A stretch of 16,088 nt of DNA from Acidobacteriota bacterium (GTDB taxonomy: Bacteria; Acidobacteriota; Terriglobia; Terriglobales; Acidobacteriaceae). The stretch is from contig JAKABE010000034.1 of the NCBI GenBank assembly GCA_021801945.1, positions 1 through 16,088 of the forward strand, read 5' to 3'. Under the pieces are notes generated by a model, which did no database searches, had not been told where the DNA came from, and worked only from the letters and a program-made list of their open reading frames with translations. A program made the position numbers and the translations under genes. Below, in pieces: positions 15,149 through 16,088 of the stretch (the first letter of the stretch is position 1; each line of letters starts with the position of its first letter).

Positions 15149-15472
15149 GTGGTGATTGAATGCGATCCAGCCAAGAACGAGCGCTATACCAGGGAATGCA
15201 GTTTGTCGTTCAGCTGCGCTGCGGACTTCGACATTGCCACCGCCGTAGACAACACCGAGGTCCGCAGAGGAGATTTGATGCGAATTGCGGTTGGACACCT
15301 GGACAAGCGGCTGCATCTGCTCTGTTGCATTCCCCAGCCTGATGGAATTCGGCATCAGCGTTCGCGAGAGCAAGAGGTAGGCATGACATTATGGGAAGCC
15401 GCGAACGATCGGTCTACGCGGTACCGGAACCGGTCGGCCGCCAGGCGCGCAGGAAGTGCTTCGCCTGACTAG
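15149..15472 (+). pseudogene. BrnT-like (DUF497) toxin gene, frameshifted remnant
   Basis: The first 70 residues match the BrnT/DUF497 pattern: the opening VIECDPAKNERYTRECSLSF (usual E/W-D-P-x-K-N-x-x-N-x-x-K-H-G-x-x-F), then a DTRRxYGE-like strand reduced to NTEVRRGDLM, then AVGHLDKRLHLLCCIPQPDGIR. BrnT toxins are small RNases with a RelE-like fold, normally followed by a BrnA antitoxin. Just after GIR (near 15353) one extra base shifts the frame; the other frame gives ISVRESKR, the expected basic C-terminal strand, then stops at 15378-15380. In the unshifted frame the ORF runs on to 15472 with Arg-rich non-family sequence. The start is GTG (15149 or 15152) with no ribosome binding site. 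No antitoxin is recognisable. Several expected residues (for example the KHG block) are changed, so it is probably dead. Confidence 0.5.
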
Positions 15473-15544
15473 GGAAAAGGTGAAAGCTACCGCAGCCGCT
15501 CAACGAAAGGAGATTCCCGCAGGGGCGGGCATCGCCTTCTTCAA

Positions 15545-15567
15545 CAGGCGGGCGGCTCTCCCGCCTG
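15545..15567 (-). terminator. GC-rich hairpin after the zinc-ribbon protein gene
   Basis: CAGGCGGG and CCCGCCTG form an 8-bp stem with a 7-base loop, 6 bases beyond the minus-strand stop. No T-run follows, so it is only a possible terminator. Confidence 0.4.
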
Positions 15568-15572
15568 CCGAC

Positions 15573-16001
15573 TCAGCTTGCTTTAGCCAGCTCACGATGA
15601 TGATTCCTCACCGCGATGCGCTTTCCGCATGAAGGGCAGGAAAAACCATCGAACAGGGCAAGGCATCTCACCGGTGCGTCGCACCACGGGCAATTCCCCT
15701 TGAGCTCGCCCATGCCCAGCATCGGCCCAGCCAGGGGAGCGATGACGCCCGCAAGAATCATGGGAATCCCAGCGATGGCTCCCAGCCAAGTTAGGCACAG
15801 CATGCCCCCGACGATGATCAGGACCGGCGCCGCGAGCAATCCCAAGAGCATCCCACCGAAGGCCCCTTTTACCGGTGCCTTCTGATGCTCGCGTGGAACA
15901 TATTTTCGCATGGCTTCGTGTCCAGTTGCAGCGCCGCAGTGTGGGCAGAAACTCCAAGGCGGCTCGATCTGCCTTCCGCATTTCAAACAGGAGCGATTCA
16001 T
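15573..16001 (-). CDS. Small membrane protein with a zinc ribbon at each end
   Basis: The 142-residue product starts with a zinc-ribbon (CLKC 5-8, CPHC 19-22). A basic linker follows, then two hydrophobic segments (about 47-69 and 71-97, Gly/Ala/Leu-rich) that should form a membrane hairpin. It ends with a second four-Cys ribbon (CPWC 104-107, CPSC 122-125) and a basic tail. With a two-helix hairpin, both ribbons should lie on the same side of the membrane, probably the cytosol. The ATG at 16001 is supported by AAGGAG eight bases upstream. I know no named family with this layout. Zinc-ribbon plus TM proteins are common in Acidobacteriota and usually unassigned. The function is unknown; a structural or membrane-tethered nucleic-acid or protein-binding role is only a guess. 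Confidence 0.85.
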   Translation of the reverse strand: MNRSCLKCGRQIEPPWSFCPHCGAATGHEAMRKYVPREHQKAPVKGAFGGMLLGLLAAPVLIIVGGMLCLTWLGAIAGIPMILAGVIAPLAGPMLGMGELKGNCPWCDAPVRCLALFDGFSCPSCGKRIAVRNHHRELAKAS

Positions 16002-16088
16002 GGGAGGATCTCCTTCCGACCGTCAAAAGCGTGCCAATCGGGGCACGGCAGGAAGGGAAAGCTCATCTCTCCGGTTTCGTGCCGCGAG

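Overview
The window is a 16 kb piece of a GC-rich bacterial chromosome. The mix of genes (RecG and UvrC with extra charged linkers, a stand-alone MlaD-type protein with C-terminal repeats, a small double zinc-ribbon membrane protein) and the protein texture suggest an Acidobacteriota, probably Acidobacteriaceae-like. This is inference from recognition, not from a marker gene.

Layout. 1-1618 is the 3' part of recG (+), cut by the window edge. A conserved-looking small hypothetical gene (-) follows, converging on recG. Next come acpS (+) and a GTG-started MCE/MlaD-family gene (+) ending in five exact-length 34-residue repeats. 3812-4571 has no intact gene: it holds a broken internal fragment of an IS1380-family transposase carrying a perfect 21-bp inverted repeat at its frameshift. 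4572-8524 (-) holds two APC-superfamily amino acid permeases and thiE, possibly cotranscribed in the order thiE - permease - permease. pyrE (+) is divergent from thiE. A Pal/OmpA-like lipoprotein gene (-) with a good terminator and uvrC (+) form a second divergent pair.

12533-14893 is a mobile-element hot spot. Two different IS630-family elements sit 7 bp apart directly at the uvrC stop codon. Each has recognisable terminal inverted repeats and flanking TA dinucleotides, and each carries a transposase gene broken by frameshifts or stop codons. Element 1 inserted into the TA of the uvrC stop codon itself, so the CTAG at the junction supplies the stop codon of both uvrC and the element's own transposase. 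Subtracting both elements gives a clean predicted empty site in which uvrC still ends in TAG.

The last part holds a decayed BrnT-like (DUF497) toxin gene and a small membrane protein gene (-) with a zinc ribbon at each end.

The core genes are housekeeping: DNA repair (recG, uvrC), CoA-dependent carrier-protein activation (acpS), pyrimidine and thiamine synthesis (pyrE, thiE), envelope (mlaD-like, pal-like) and uptake (two permeases). I did not find a convincing new multi-gene system. The unusual content is the mobile-element architecture, the perfect palindrome in the IS1380 remnant, and some protein-level oddities. No tRNA, rRNA or CRISPR array was seen.
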